Assembly: GCF_900100315.1 (NCBI RefSeq)
Contig: NZ_FNFF01000006.1
Location: forward strand, 310,001-374,000
DNA from: Streptomyces indicus
GTDB lineage: Bacteria > Actinomycetota > Actinomycetes > Streptomycetales > Streptomycetaceae
Direction: 5' to 3'
DNA length: 64,000 nt
Shown: positions 1 to 8,515 of the stretch, piece by piece
Numbering within the stretch: position 1 is the stretch's first letter
How the letters are laid out: every line of letters starts with the position of its first letter
Translations under genes and position numbers: made by a program
The notes under the pieces: model-generated
Database searches by the model: none
The model's input: only the letters and a program-made list of their open reading frames with translations
Told to the model about the DNA's origin: nothing

Positions 1-500
1 CGCTCCAACGCGTGGGCCGCCAGGGCCCCGTACCAGCTGGAGAGCAGGCCGCAGGTCCTGATCAGCGAGGTGTCGTCCTCGGTCCCCGCCACGGCGAGGA
101 GCGCGAGGCCGACGGCGAGCGCGCAGTGGTCGCCCCCGCGCCGGACCAGCCACCGCGCCGTGGCACGCACCAGCTCCGGGTCGGCGCGCTCGGCCGCCGC
201 GCGGATGTGCTCGTCGGGATGGATCGGGAGGTACCGCGTGTGCAACGCGTGCAGCAGGTCGCCGGGGCGGGCCCCTGGTCGGGCGAAGTGCTCGTCGAGC
301 AGCACGGCCACATCCGCGCCGGTCCTGCGGTGGCCCGCCTCGGGGGCCTCCGGCTCCGGGTGGCGGGGATGGCGTCGTTCGAGAGCGCGGCGCATGGGAC
401 GCGGAAGCGGTCCGTCCGGCTCCTCCAGATGCAGGGCCAGGATGCGCTCGTACAGCGGGACGCGTGCTCCGGGAGCTTCCCTCCCGGTCGTCTCGCTCAC
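1..500 (-). CDS. Hypothetical protein, C-terminus beyond the window
   Basis: An open frame reads from a GTG at 500 to the left edge, about 166 codons, starting V-S-E-T-T-G-R-E and continuing PLYERILALHLEEP. Codon composition is typical of this chromosome. The visible part is charged, soluble and helical, with no signal peptide or membrane segment. I do not recognise a family. No good Shine-Dalgarno precedes the GTG. An 11-codon frame (ATG at 533, encoding MIKRNELLFRR) ends in a TGA that overlaps the GTG, so coupled translation from a mini-ORF is possible but unproven. Its transcription unit is separated from the genes to the right by the hairpin at 589-619. Confidence 0.55.
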   Translation of the reverse strand, partial: MSETTGREAPGARVPLYERILALHLEEPDGPLPRPMRRALERRHPRHPEPEAPEAGHRRTGADVAVLLDEHFARPGARPGDLLHALHTRYLPIHPDEHIRAAAERADPELVRATARWLVRRGGDHCALAVGLALLAVAGTEDDTSLIRTCGLLSSWYGALAAHALE

Positions 501-588
501 CGGCGGAAGAGGAGCTCGTTTCTCTTGATCATGCCCGGCAGCCTGACAGGGCGGCCGGGCTGCCGCAAGGAGTTTCCCCGCACATGCC

Positions 589-619
589 GAAGGGGACCGG
601 CCCATAGCCGGTCCCCTTC
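589..619. terminator. Rho-independent style hairpin
   Basis: A perfect 12-bp stem, GAAGGGGACCGG (589-600) with CCGGTCCCCTTC (608-619), has a 7-nt loop. It lies downstream of the minus-strand gene ending at 703 and would end that transcript before the 1-500 gene. Its stem closely resembles the nrdJ terminator at 5352-5386. Confidence 0.7.
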
Positions 620-702
620 AGTCACTTACTGCTCAAGTACCGCTCAGCGGTGCCTCGTACTGGCGGAGGGCACTTATTCCTGGAGCGTTGTATTCCCCGA
701 GC

Positions 703-1485
703 TCACGGCCTGCGCCCTGGCGGCCAGGGGTAGCCGAGCTGACGGGCAAACTCCTTTGAACCACCGCAGACATCAGCGACCGCTCGCGGGTCGAACGCCG
801 TGAGCTCTGCCACCAACTCATCAGCCTGGACCGCCGGTTCGTCCCCGGAAACGTCCAAGGTCAGCTGAAACTGGAGCCACGGACGGCCATCCTTGACGGC
901 ATCTCGGCCCGGGTGGAATAGGAAGAGATTGATCTGATCCGGCTCCCAGAGCCAGGCAGACACGCTGCCGAGTTCACACTCCCAGCGCTCGAGCCAGGCA
1001 GTGCACTGCCGAAGCTGTTCTTCGAGGAGACGGGCGACAGTCCTGGCCGGCCATTCCCAGGAGCGGTCCAGCGTTGCGCGCTCAACCTCTGCTTGGTAGC
1101 GCCCAGCGTCAAATCTGAACTCCGGCAGACCGACCTCATCTTCATCGGGATTTCGCCATGGACCCCAAATGACCTGGTCGCCATCACGGCGGATCGTGAC
1201 ATACAGGGCACCACAGCACCCTTCAGTGCACGTTGCCTCTGCCAAACGAACCTCGCGCGGAGACGGGTGGGCATGAAGCGGTCCTCCAGGGAAGAGGAGG
1301 TAGTGGGGGTCTGAGCCCGGTCCTTCGTCGAATACCTCAGCCACTACGTCCCGCCCTCCAATGTGGGGGCGTACTTCCACTGCGCTTCCGGGGACCACCT
1401 GGTCGGGGACAACGACACGGAGGGCGAAGCTCTGCAGGTCTGGGATCACAGAACGATGTTCGACCAGGGGGGCGGGCGTTGTCAT
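703..1485 (-). CDS. Hypothetical protein downstream of the recombinase trio
   Basis: A 260-residue soluble protein. The ATG at 1485 (MTTPAPLVEHR) was chosen because GGAAAG precedes it; an upstream in-frame start at 1548 would overlap the preceding gene. There is no signal peptide or membrane segment. It is rich in acidic residues and Trp, with a CTEGCCG cluster near residue 110 followed by a beta-rich stretch (ALYVTIRRDGDQVIWGPW). I recognise no family and assign no function. It begins 38 bp after the stop of the zinc-ribbon recombinase-like gene on the same strand, so it may be the last gene of that operon or its cargo. It could equally be a resident gene that the element lies next to. Confidence 0.6.
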   Translation of the reverse strand: MTTPAPLVEHRSVIPDLQSFALRVVVPDQVVPGSAVEVRPHIGGRDVVAEVFDEGPGSDPHYLLFPGGPLHAHPSPREVRLAEATCTEGCCGALYVTIRRDGDQVIWGPWRNPDEDEVGLPEFRFDAGRYQAEVERATLDRSWEWPARTVARLLEEQLRQCTAWLERWECELGSVSAWLWEPDQINLFLFHPGRDAVKDGRPWLQFQLTLDVSGDEPAVQADELVAELTAFDPRAVADVCGGSKEFARQLGYPWPPGRRP

Positions 1486-1522
1486 CTGCTTTCCGCCTGG
1501 CTGAAGACGTATCAGAGATCGG

Positions 1523-3853
1523 CTACCCCGCCTGAGGCGGCAACTCATTCGGTGCCACTATCTCGTGGGCGCTAGCCTTACCGTCCCTCGCACCTGCACG
1601 TTCTGCTACGTAGTCCAGCCAGTCCCTCTTCGCGTACTGCACCCACCTCACGGCCGTTCCGATATGCATGCCAAATAGGTCCGCGATCACCGACGCCGGC
1701 AGGTCTGTCGCCAACGCCAATCGAGCGGAGTTGCGAGCCGGCCTGATACGCACCCCGTAGCTATTCAATCTCCGAACATAGGACGTGGCTGTGGCGGGAC
1801 GTCCTGGGACCATGCCAGGAAACAGGTACCGCTCGCTTTCTGCTCGACCAATCGATGCGCGACGTAGGTCCGAACCAGCCAGCCCATGCAACAGGATCGC
1901 CAGCCGGGGCGGCAAGAGGAGCGGCTTCCCACCGAGTTTGACGTAAGTTCCATCAACCTTACGCATCACGTCTTCGGTCGACAGGCTCAAAACATTCTTG
2001 ATCGGGACACCAAATAGCAGAACAAGTGATCCGAGGACGCGAACGTCGATCGGGATCTCGGAATCGCTCACACAGCGGCGTAACTGGTCAGCGTAATCCG
2101 CTTCATGGAGAAAATTCTCGGGCTGCCTTTGCGGAACCGTCGGAACAGTTATCTGACCAACCAGCCTGCGACTTGCTGCCCACCCCAAGAAGTGTCGCAC
2201 TTCATTTACGGACCGCCGACTACCGTTGGAATGCAGCCACTCATCGAGAACCGCCTGACTCAACTCTTCGAACGGCACAGATCGCTCGTCTAGCCACTGC
2301 AGGAAGCGGAGAGCCACGCGGATTCGGTACCGCGTCGCGGCGCCCGCAGCATCCGTGAAGCCATGCCGATTCGAGTTTCTCCGCGCCCGGAGTAAGACGT
2401 GCCACTGCACGAAGGGGCGGACGAGACGTACGTGATGTACCGGGCAATCTTCAAGGACGCCATTGAGCCATGGGCCGATGCGCTCAAGGTACTCGTCCCG
2501 CTCCGGTAGAGCACCGGCGTGAACTAGAAGTCCGCGAAGGAAGTTCAGCGCGGGTCCGGGAGTCATCCCATCCAGGAGGTGGTGAGTAACCTCACCCTCG
2601 TTCTGGGCAATCGAGATGAGCAATTCCGCTGCTCGACTGCCACGTAGCCAGCGGAGGGTTCGATCTGGGTGCGGTACCCCGTCGAGGGCGGCAACAACTC
2701 CGCGCAGCTGTTCACTTAGCGTTCCATCCGGCCTCGCGAGGAGATCTCGAACTCGGACACGTAAGACACAACGGTCACAACTTCCCTGGACATAGAGATA
2801 ACCAGCTCGGCCGCACGTGCGACAAGTGTATTCAATGTCCTCTCCCGAGCATGGCCCGCACGCAGCAGCGCCCTCTTCGGTTACACCAACCAGCGCCCGG
2901 TAAGTGCCACAAGTTGAACAGGAACCTGGATTCTTTCGCACCCACTGGTAGCACGTATTGCATACGGGCCCGAGGGGCCAGAGCGCTTGCACCTCCCGCG
3001 TTCGACCGCAGCGCGCGCATCCCCTTCTCGGACGCGCATGGCAGCCGGCACACGTGGGTTGCCTGGTAGTACGATCGAGATTGCACGGTCGGCGCCTTGC
3101 GCATACCGAGCACACTCGGGTGGGGCCCCTGTAACAGTTGATGCAGATGTCCGGAGAGTTGGCCGTGGCGCGACGTGCAACAGGGAGAACCCGCTCGCAC
3201 TTTCCACATAGCCGTCCCGGGGTTCGGTAGCACTTTCTACACATCGCCCCGTCCTGGGTAATCGCCCACGCTGGGGCCGTGGTACCGCAAACCGAGCATG
3301 TATGGAGAGGCATTGGCGCACAGCGCTGACAAAGGACTTTTCCGTCAGGGAGTCGGCGCGCTGCCGGCCGGCGGTGCCCACAGGTGGCACATGCCTTGAG
3401 ATTCGCCGTGTCTGCGTTGTAGCAGTTGTGACAGATCTCGCCGTCGGGCCGACGGGCCATAATCCGCCCCCAGTTGCCACAGCGGATACATTCCCGGGGA
3501 TTAGCGCGGGTGTAGCACGGCTCGCAGATCCGAGCCCGACTTTGATCCAGGTGCGGCAAGACACGAGTCGTGGTGCCGCAACTCCCGCAAGGAGTAAGCA
3601 CCACATCTCGCCGTCCGCCCGCATGCAGAGTGCGCGTCAGGCGGAACACGGCTTTGGGAACTCGTGAGGAGCCGTCCTTCAAAGCCCCTGGATGCTCCGC
3701 CAGATGCTCATCTAGCTCCTTCAAGCCGCGCCAACCATGGCATCTCGACGCCACCAGCGCTTCCAATGCGGCGTCTTTGTCCAGCCCGGGAAGTTGCCTC
3801 ACCATCACCGTGACTACTCGATCCAATGCAGCCGACCTGGACCGCCTGGACAT
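1523..3853 (-). CDS. Nine-zinc-ribbon protein with degenerate tyrosine recombinase domain
   Basis: A 776-residue protein. Residues 1-85 form a basic helical N-terminus. Residues 89-362 carry nine consecutive CxxC...CxxC units, each about 25-30 residues and typical of zinc ribbons. Residues about 365-480 are helical. Residues about 490-760 resemble the SAM-like and catalytic domains of tyrosine recombinases, but the signature is broken: the box-I Arg position is Pro617 (GVPIKNVLSL), the His of HxxR is Arg, the GH motif reads GMH, and the nucleophile position is Trp737 (RWVQYA, with a Tyr three residues later). It is probably a non-catalytic DNA-binding or targeting partner of the integrase at 4169-5296; that role is inferred. 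The start overlaps the HTH gene stop as TGATG. Three TTA codons (residues 364, 487 and 591) and lower GC suggest acquired DNA and bldA dependence. Confidence 0.8.
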   Translation of the reverse strand: MSRRSRSAALDRVVTVMVRQLPGLDKDAALEALVASRCHGWRGLKELDEHLAEHPGALKDGSSRVPKAVFRLTRTLHAGGRRDVVLTPCGSCGTTTRVLPHLDQSRARICEPCYTRANPRECIRCGNWGRIMARRPDGEICHNCYNADTANLKACATCGHRRPAARRLPDGKVLCQRCAPMPLHTCSVCGTTAPAWAITQDGAMCRKCYRTPGRLCGKCERVLPVARRATANSPDICINCYRGPTRVCSVCARRRPCNLDRTTRQPTCAGCHARPRRGCARCGRTREVQALWPLGPVCNTCYQWVRKNPGSCSTCGTYRALVGVTEEGAAACGPCSGEDIEYTCRTCGRAGYLYVQGSCDRCVLRVRVRDLLARPDGTLSEQLRGVVAALDGVPHPDRTLRWLRGSRAAELLISIAQNEGEVTHHLLDGMTPGPALNFLRGLLVHAGALPERDEYLERIGPWLNGVLEDCPVHHVRLVRPFVQWHVLLRARRNSNRHGFTDAAGAATRYRIRVALRFLQWLDERSVPFEELSQAVLDEWLHSNGSRRSVNEVRHFLGWAASRRLVGQITVPTVPQRQPENFLHEADYADQLRRCVSDSEIPIDVRVLGSLVLLFGVPIKNVLSLSTEDVMRKVDGTYVKLGGKPLLLPPRLAILLHGLAGSDLRRASIGRAESERYLFPGMVPGRPATATSYVRRLNSYGVRIRPARNSARLALATDLPASVIADLFGMHIGTAVRWVQYAKRDWLDYVAERAGARDGKASAHEIVAPNELPPQAG

Positions 3854-4164
3854 CAGCTACCAGGCCTACGGATGTTGGTACGGCGAACCGGCGGAGGAAT
3901 AGCTCCAGTCTGTTCGCTCACCGTCTTACGGACTTCCGTGTAAGTCGCTTGGACCTCAATCAGGTCGTTTGGGGTACAAGAAAGGACGTCACAGAGCGCC
4001 GCGAGCGTATCCATGGACAGCCTCTGAGGAGGCTGCGTTACCAGGCGGAACACTTGCTCTCTAGAAAGATGGATTCCTCGCTCGGCTAACAGTGGCACCA
4101 AGTCCGAGGTTTGGAACATGTCTTGAGAGGCCATCAGTCGGCGAAGGTTCCACTGGATACCCAT
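3853..4164 (-). CDS. XRE/Cro-CI type helix-turn-helix protein
   Basis: A 103-residue protein starting at the ATG at 4164 (MGIQWNLRRLMAS). AAGAAG, which overlaps the integrase stop, serves as its ribosome site. Residues about 18-72 form a Cro/CI-like DNA-binding domain (DLVPLLAERG, then LSREQVFRLVT, then LSMDTLAALCDVLSCTPNDLI), as in short XRE-family regulators. The C-terminal 30 residues are basic and Pro/Arg-rich. It lies 4 nt after the integrase stop and overlaps the start of the next gene by one base, so the three genes form a translationally coupled operon. It may repress the operon or act as a recombination directionality factor; the sequence does not decide between these. Confidence 0.85.
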   Translation of the reverse strand: MGIQWNLRRLMASQDMFQTSDLVPLLAERGIHLSREQVFRLVTQPPQRLSMDTLAALCDVLSCTPNDLIEVQATYTEVRKTVSEQTGAIPPPVRRTNIRRPGS

Positions 4165-4168
4165 CTTC

Positions 4169-5296
4169 TTAATCAAAGCAATGCCCCCAGAGAGCTGAAT
4201 GCCGTCCCTTGAGCGACCTGTGCAGTAGTCGATTTCGATATTCGTCTGAAACTCCCGAGTAGATTGCTGTGGTCGAGGCGTACTCGTGCCCGACCTGGTC
4301 CTGAACGAATCTCTCGGGGTAGTCGAATTCCAGCAAATGCGTGACATAGCTGTGCCGTAGACAATGCAAGTCAAGTTCCTCCGGAATGCCGGCAACCTTC
4401 CGGGCGGTTTCGAAGGCCTCATCCACACGTCTCAATGAGATTCTGCCCCTCCTCTCCGTAATCCATAGCGCAGGATGCTTTCCTGGTTGAAAGAGAGGCC
4501 GAACTTCATCTACGTACTGATCCAAAGCGTCTACGATCCAGTCAAACTCCGGAACAGTTAGGACAGTTCGCCTTTTGGGAGGACCGCCCTTGCTCGATTT
4601 TCCGTAGCGCACAAACAGGGCTCCGAATCGGCCGTAGTCCGGCATCCTCGCGTTACGTCGCAGATCGGCCACATCCAGGCCCGCGGCCTCTCGCCTGCGC
4701 AAGCCGTATGCGTACACGGACTTGAGGAGGATCGAGTCCCTCATCGCAGCCAGGGCGCCCTTGCGTCTCCGCTTGCGAATTTCTTCGACACGACCATCGG
4801 CGGCATCGAACAACCCCTGCACTTCATCGTATGTCAACGGTCGACGTCCAGGCGATCCTTCGTAGTCGCTTGAGTGCGTAACAGTGTTCCACTCATGGAG
4901 GATCTGAACCGGAGCCTCCCCGAAGTGCTCATAGCATTTTCTCGGCCACCCATAGCGAGCGTCTGTCACGTACTCACAGAAAAGCCGAAGGATGTTCTGG
5001 TACCCGCGACCAGTGGAGACAGCGAATGACGGCCTTCGCGCTCGTAGGTGGTTAATGAATTCCTCAACGTCCGCAGAATCCCATTGCCATGGATACTCGT
5101 TGGTGAACGAAGCGAACCGTCTGACCAGGGAGATTCTTGGCTGGATGGTTCCATCGGAGCTCAGGAACCTGGTTGCCTGTTGCCTTGCCCAGCCCTCCAA
5201 CATCGCGTTGAACACGGCCGTCTCGAGGTCGAGATGCGCCACTCCATCTGCAAGAACCAGGTGCGCAGCACCTGGCAGATCCGCCCCTCCGCTCAT
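4169..5296 (-). CDS. Tyrosine recombinase/integrase
   Basis: A 375-residue site-specific recombinase. An N-terminal core-binding (SAM-like) region spans residues about 28-125, and the catalytic domain about 150-360. All active-site residues are present: Arg200 (YGLRRREA), Lys233 (RYGKSSKG), His311 and Arg314 (LHCLRHSY), His337 (VGHEYASTT) and nucleophile Tyr346 (TAIYSG). It should cleave and rejoin DNA through a 3'-phosphotyrosine link. It is the first gene of the trio, ending in TAA 4 nt before the HTH start. The start codon lies at the edge of an inverted repeat at 5296-5314 that may be an autoregulatory or recombination site. Codon use is less GC-biased than in nrdJ next door, consistent with transfer. 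Confidence 0.92.
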   Translation of the reverse strand: MSGGADLPGAAHLVLADGVAHLDLETAVFNAMLEGWARQQATRFLSSDGTIQPRISLVRRFASFTNEYPWQWDSADVEEFINHLRARRPSFAVSTGRGYQNILRLFCEYVTDARYGWPRKCYEHFGEAPVQILHEWNTVTHSSDYEGSPGRRPLTYDEVQGLFDAADGRVEEIRKRRRKGALAAMRDSILLKSVYAYGLRRREAAGLDVADLRRNARMPDYGRFGALFVRYGKSSKGGPPKRRTVLTVPEFDWIVDALDQYVDEVRPLFQPGKHPALWITERRGRISLRRVDEAFETARKVAGIPEELDLHCLRHSYVTHLLEFDYPERFVQDQVGHEYASTTAIYSGVSDEYRNRLLHRSLKGRHSALWGHCFD

Positions 5297-5314
5297 GTTG
5301 CATCTAACGCAACA
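5296..5314. repeat. Inverted repeat at the integrase 5' end
   Basis: TGTTGC (5296-5301) and GCAACA (5309-5314) flank a 7-nt centre, directly over the integrase start. Size and layout resemble recombinase half-sites. The ten bases ATGTTGCATC (5295-5304) recur at 5423-5432. Function is unknown. Confidence 0.4.
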
Positions 5315-5351
5315 TCGTTGAGTTGGTTACGCACCCCAGGTAGCGAGCATG

Positions 5352-5386
5352 ACGAAGGGGACCGACCCAAGGTCGGTCCCCTTCGT
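5352..5386 (-). terminator. nrdJ terminator hairpin
   Basis: A perfect 16-bp stem (5352-5367 with 5371-5386), closed by a CAA loop, lies 67 bp downstream of the nrdJ stop. It shares CGAAGGGGACCG with the hairpin at 589-619. Confidence 0.8.
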
Positions 5387-5425
5387 GAGCTGCTGGTCAG
5401 CTACGTGCGCGGACTACGTCGGATG

Positions 5426-5440
5426 TTGCATCCGATGCAA
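5426..5440. repeat. Inverted repeat between the nrdJ stop and its terminator
   Basis: TTGCAT (5426-5431) and ATGCAA (5435-5440) surround CCG, inside a segment sharing ATGTTGCATC with the repeat over the integrase start. It is a candidate recombinase-binding or attachment site. I found no matching copy on the left side of the block. Confidence 0.35.
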
Positions 5441-5452
5441 TTCCGCCTGATT

Positions 5453-8347
5453 TCAGCTGCAGCCGCTGGTGGAGCCGCAGCCCTCGCAGATGTAGCACGA
5501 GCCGGCGCGCTGCATCTTCGTACCGCAGGAGAAGCAGAGCGGGGCGTCGGCCTGGATGCCCAGCTGCATCTCGACCAGCTCGGCGCTGGTGTGCGCCTGC
5601 TTCGGGGCCGGGACCTCGGCCGCCTTCGGGGTCTCGACGGCCTTCAGCTCCTGGGCGCGCGGCGCCGACTGGGCCAGGCCCTCGACGTCCACCTCGTCGT
5701 CGGTCGGCTCGTACGAACCGGTCTCCAGGTGACGCTGACGCTCCTCGGCCGAGTGGATGCCGAGCGCCGAACGGGTCTCGAACGGCAGGAAGTCCAGCGC
5801 CAGGCGGCGGAAGATGTAGTCGACGATCGACTGCGCCATCCGCACGTCCGGGTCGTCCGTCATGCCGGCCGGCTCGAAGCGCATGTTGGTGAACTTCGAG
5901 ACGTACGTCTCCAGCGGCACGCCGTACTGGAGGCCGACCGAGACGGCGATCGAGAAGGCGTCCATCATGCCGGCGAGGGTCGAGCCCTGCTTCGACATCT
6001 TCAGGAAGACCTCGCCGAGACCGTCGTCCGGGTAGGAGTTGGCGGTCATGTAGCCCTCGGCGCCACCGACCGTGAACGAGGTGGTGATGCCCGGACGGCC
6101 CTTGGGCAGACGCTTGCGGACCGGGCGGTACTCGACGACCTTCTCGACCGCGGCGCGGATGGTCTCCTCGGCCTTCTCGGTGACCTCGGCCTTCTCCGCC
6201 TCGGTGGCGTCCTTCTTCTTGGCGGAGAGGGGCTGGCCCACCTTGCAGTTGTCGCGGTAGATCGCGAGCGCCTTGACGCCCATCTTCCAGGCCTCGAAGT
6301 AGACCTCTTCGACGTCCTCGACGGTCGCCGTCTCCGGCAGGTTGACCGTCTTGGAGAGCGCACCGGAGATCCACGGCTGGATCGCGGCCATCATGCGGAC
6401 GTGGCCCATCGCGGAGATGGAGCGCTCGCCCATGGCGCAGTCGAACACCTCGTAGTGCTCGTGCTTGAGGCCCGGGGCGTCGACGACATTGCCGTGCTCG
6501 GCGATGTGGGCGACGATCGCCTCGATCTGCTCCTCCTGGTAGCCCAGGCGGCGCAGGGCCTGCGGCACGGTGCCGTTGACGATCTGCATCGAGCCGCCGC
6601 CGACCAGCTTCTTGAACTTGACCAGCGCGAGGTCGGGCTCGAGGCCGGTGGTGTCGCAGGACATCGCGAGACCGATGGTGCCGGTCGGGGCGATGACGGA
6701 GGCCTGCGCGTTGCGGAAGCCGTTCTTCTCGCCGAGGCGGATCACGTCCTGCCAGGCCTCCGTGGCGGCGGCCCAGATCGGGGTGTCCAGGTCGTCCATG
6801 CGGACGGCCTTGGCGTTGGCGTCGGCGTGCTGCTTCATGACGCGCTTGTGCGGGGTGGCGTTGCGGGCGTAGCCGTCGTACGGGCCGACGACCGCGGCCA
6901 GCTCGGCGGAGCGCTTGTACGAGGTGCCGGTCATCAGGGAGGTGATGGCACCGGCGAGGGCGCGGCCGCCGTCGCTGTCGTACGCGTGACCCGTGGCCAT
7001 GAGCAGGGCGCCGAGGTTGGCGTAGCCGATGCCCAGCTGGCGGAAGGCGCGGGTGTTCTCACCGATCTTCTGCGTCGGGAAGTCCGCGAAGCAGATGGAG
7101 ATGTCCATCGCGGTGATGACCAGCTCGACGACCTTGGCGAAGCGCTCGGAGTCGAAGGACTGGTTGCCCTTGCCGTCGTCCTTGAGGAACTTCATCAGGT
7201 TCAGCGAGGCGAGGTTGCAGCTGGTGTTGTCCAGGTGCATGTACTCGGAGCACGGGTTCGAGCCGTTGATACGGCCGGACTCCGGGCAGGTGTGCCACGC
7301 GTTGATGGTGTCGTCGTACTGGATGCCGGGGTCGGCGCAGGCCCAGGCGGCCTCGGCCATCTTGCGGAAGAGCGACTTGGCGTCGACCTCCTCGATGACC
7401 TCGCCGGTCATGCGGGCGCGCAGGCCGAACTTGCCGCCGGTCTCGACCGCCTTCATGAACTCGTCGTTCACACGGACCGAGTTGTTGGCGTTCTGGTACT
7501 GGACAGACGTGATGTCGTCGCCGCCCAGGTCCATGTCGAAGCCCGCGTCGCGCAGCGCGCGGATCTTCTCCTCCTCCTTCACCTTGGTCTCGATGAAGGA
7601 CTCGATGTCGGGGTGGTCGACGTCGAGGATGACCATCTTGGCCGCGCGGCGGGTGGCGCCACCGGACTTGATGGTGCCGGCGGAGGCGTCGGCGCCGCGC
7701 ATGAAGGAGACCGGGCCGGAGGCGTTGCCGCCGCTGGACAGGAGCTCCTTGGAGGAGCGGATACGGGAGAGGTTCAGGCCGGCGCCGGAGCCGCCCTTGA
7801 AGATCATGCCCTCTTCCTTGTACCAGTCGAGGATCGACTCCATGGAGTCGTCGACGGACAGGATGAAGCACGCGGAGACCTGCTGCGGCTGCGGCGTACC
7901 GACGTTGAACCACACCGGGGAGTTGAAGCTGAAGATCTGGTGCAGGAGGGCGTAGGCCAGCTCGTGCTCGAAGATCTCGGCGTCGGCGGGGGACGCGAAG
8001 TAGTTGTAGTCCTCGCCGGCCTTGCGGTACGTCTTCACGATCCGGTCGATCAGCTGCTTCAGACCGGTCTCGCGCTGCGGGGTGCCGACGGCGCCGCGGA
8101 AGTACTTGCTGGTGACGATGTTGACCGCGTTCACCGACCAGAAGTCGGGGAACTCGACGCCACGCTGCTCGAAGTTGACCGAGCCGTCGCGCCAGTTGGT
8201 CATGACGACGTCACGGCGCTCCCACTGGACCTCGTCGTACGGATGCACGCCGGGGGTGGTGTGGATGCGCTCGATACGCAGACCCTTGCTGGCCTTGGAT
8301 CCCTTGGCGCGGGAACCTCGTGCCGGGCCGCTCGTCGTCTCGGTCAT
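5453..8347 (-). CDS. nrdJ: Class II (adenosylcobalamin-dependent) ribonucleotide reductase
   Basis: A 964-residue reductase that makes deoxyribonucleotides from ribonucleotides using a coenzyme B12-derived thiyl radical, so it works with or without oxygen. The ATG at 8347 follows a good GGGAGG site. The NPCSE motif near residue 366 supplies the active-site Asn, Cys and Glu. The C-terminus has the zinc/redox tail (LCFSCGTKM, then CYICEGCGSTSGC) typical of long actinobacterial NrdJ. A low-complexity acidic/Lys/Glu segment lies near residues 700-725. It is downstream of nrdR on the same strand with a 168-bp gap. That gap has an AT-richer stretch just before nrdJ (GGGC and GCCC around a T-rich centre), so an internal promoter is possible. 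Repression by NrdR is expected. Confidence 0.97.
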   Translation of the reverse strand: MTETTSGPARGSRAKGSKASKGLRIERIHTTPGVHPYDEVQWERRDVVMTNWRDGSVNFEQRGVEFPDFWSVNAVNIVTSKYFRGAVGTPQRETGLKQLIDRIVKTYRKAGEDYNYFASPADAEIFEHELAYALLHQIFSFNSPVWFNVGTPQPQQVSACFILSVDDSMESILDWYKEEGMIFKGGSGAGLNLSRIRSSKELLSSGGNASGPVSFMRGADASAGTIKSGGATRRAAKMVILDVDHPDIESFIETKVKEEEKIRALRDAGFDMDLGGDDITSVQYQNANNSVRVNDEFMKAVETGGKFGLRARMTGEVIEEVDAKSLFRKMAEAAWACADPGIQYDDTINAWHTCPESGRINGSNPCSEYMHLDNTSCNLASLNLMKFLKDDGKGNQSFDSERFAKVVELVITAMDISICFADFPTQKIGENTRAFRQLGIGYANLGALLMATGHAYDSDGGRALAGAITSLMTGTSYKRSAELAAVVGPYDGYARNATPHKRVMKQHADANAKAVRMDDLDTPIWAAATEAWQDVIRLGEKNGFRNAQASVIAPTGTIGLAMSCDTTGLEPDLALVKFKKLVGGGSMQIVNGTVPQALRRLGYQEEQIEAIVAHIAEHGNVVDAPGLKHEHYEVFDCAMGERSISAMGHVRMMAAIQPWISGALSKTVNLPETATVEDVEEVYFEAWKMGVKALAIYRDNCKVGQPLSAKKKDATEAEKAEVTEKAEETIRAAVEKVVEYRPVRKRLPKGRPGITTSFTVGGAEGYMTANSYPDDGLGEVFLKMSKQGSTLAGMMDAFSIAVSVGLQYGVPLETYVSKFTNMRFEPAGMTDDPDVRMAQSIVDYIFRRLALDFLPFETRSALGIHSAEERQRHLETGSYEPTDDEVDVEGLAQSAPRAQELKAVETPKAAEVPAPKQAHTSAELVEMQLGIQADAPLCFSCGTKMQRAGSCYICEGCGSTSGCS

Positions 8348-8515
8348 GCCGCCTCCCTATATCGGGCTAAAACGCCCTAAAGTGCCCCGTTCTTCCCGAG
8401 GCTGTGGTGTGTGTCTGGTGCCGCGAGCGCAGCGCTGCCACCCGCAACAGGTCTTCTGGCCGCCGATCGGCCGCCGGCCCGGGCCCGTGGTGGGGTCCGA
8501 GGTCCGGCCCGCCGG

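Noticed and set aside
5297..5452. tRNA gene as the integration site of the recombinase block
   Set aside because: No cloverleaf or CCA-end sequence could be found at either edge.
5048..8380. Very long plus-strand open frame opposite nrdJ
   Set aside because: It is antisense to a full-length nrdJ with all motifs; high GC leaves the opposite frame open. Its sequence is Leu/Arg/Asp/Gly-rich without domains.
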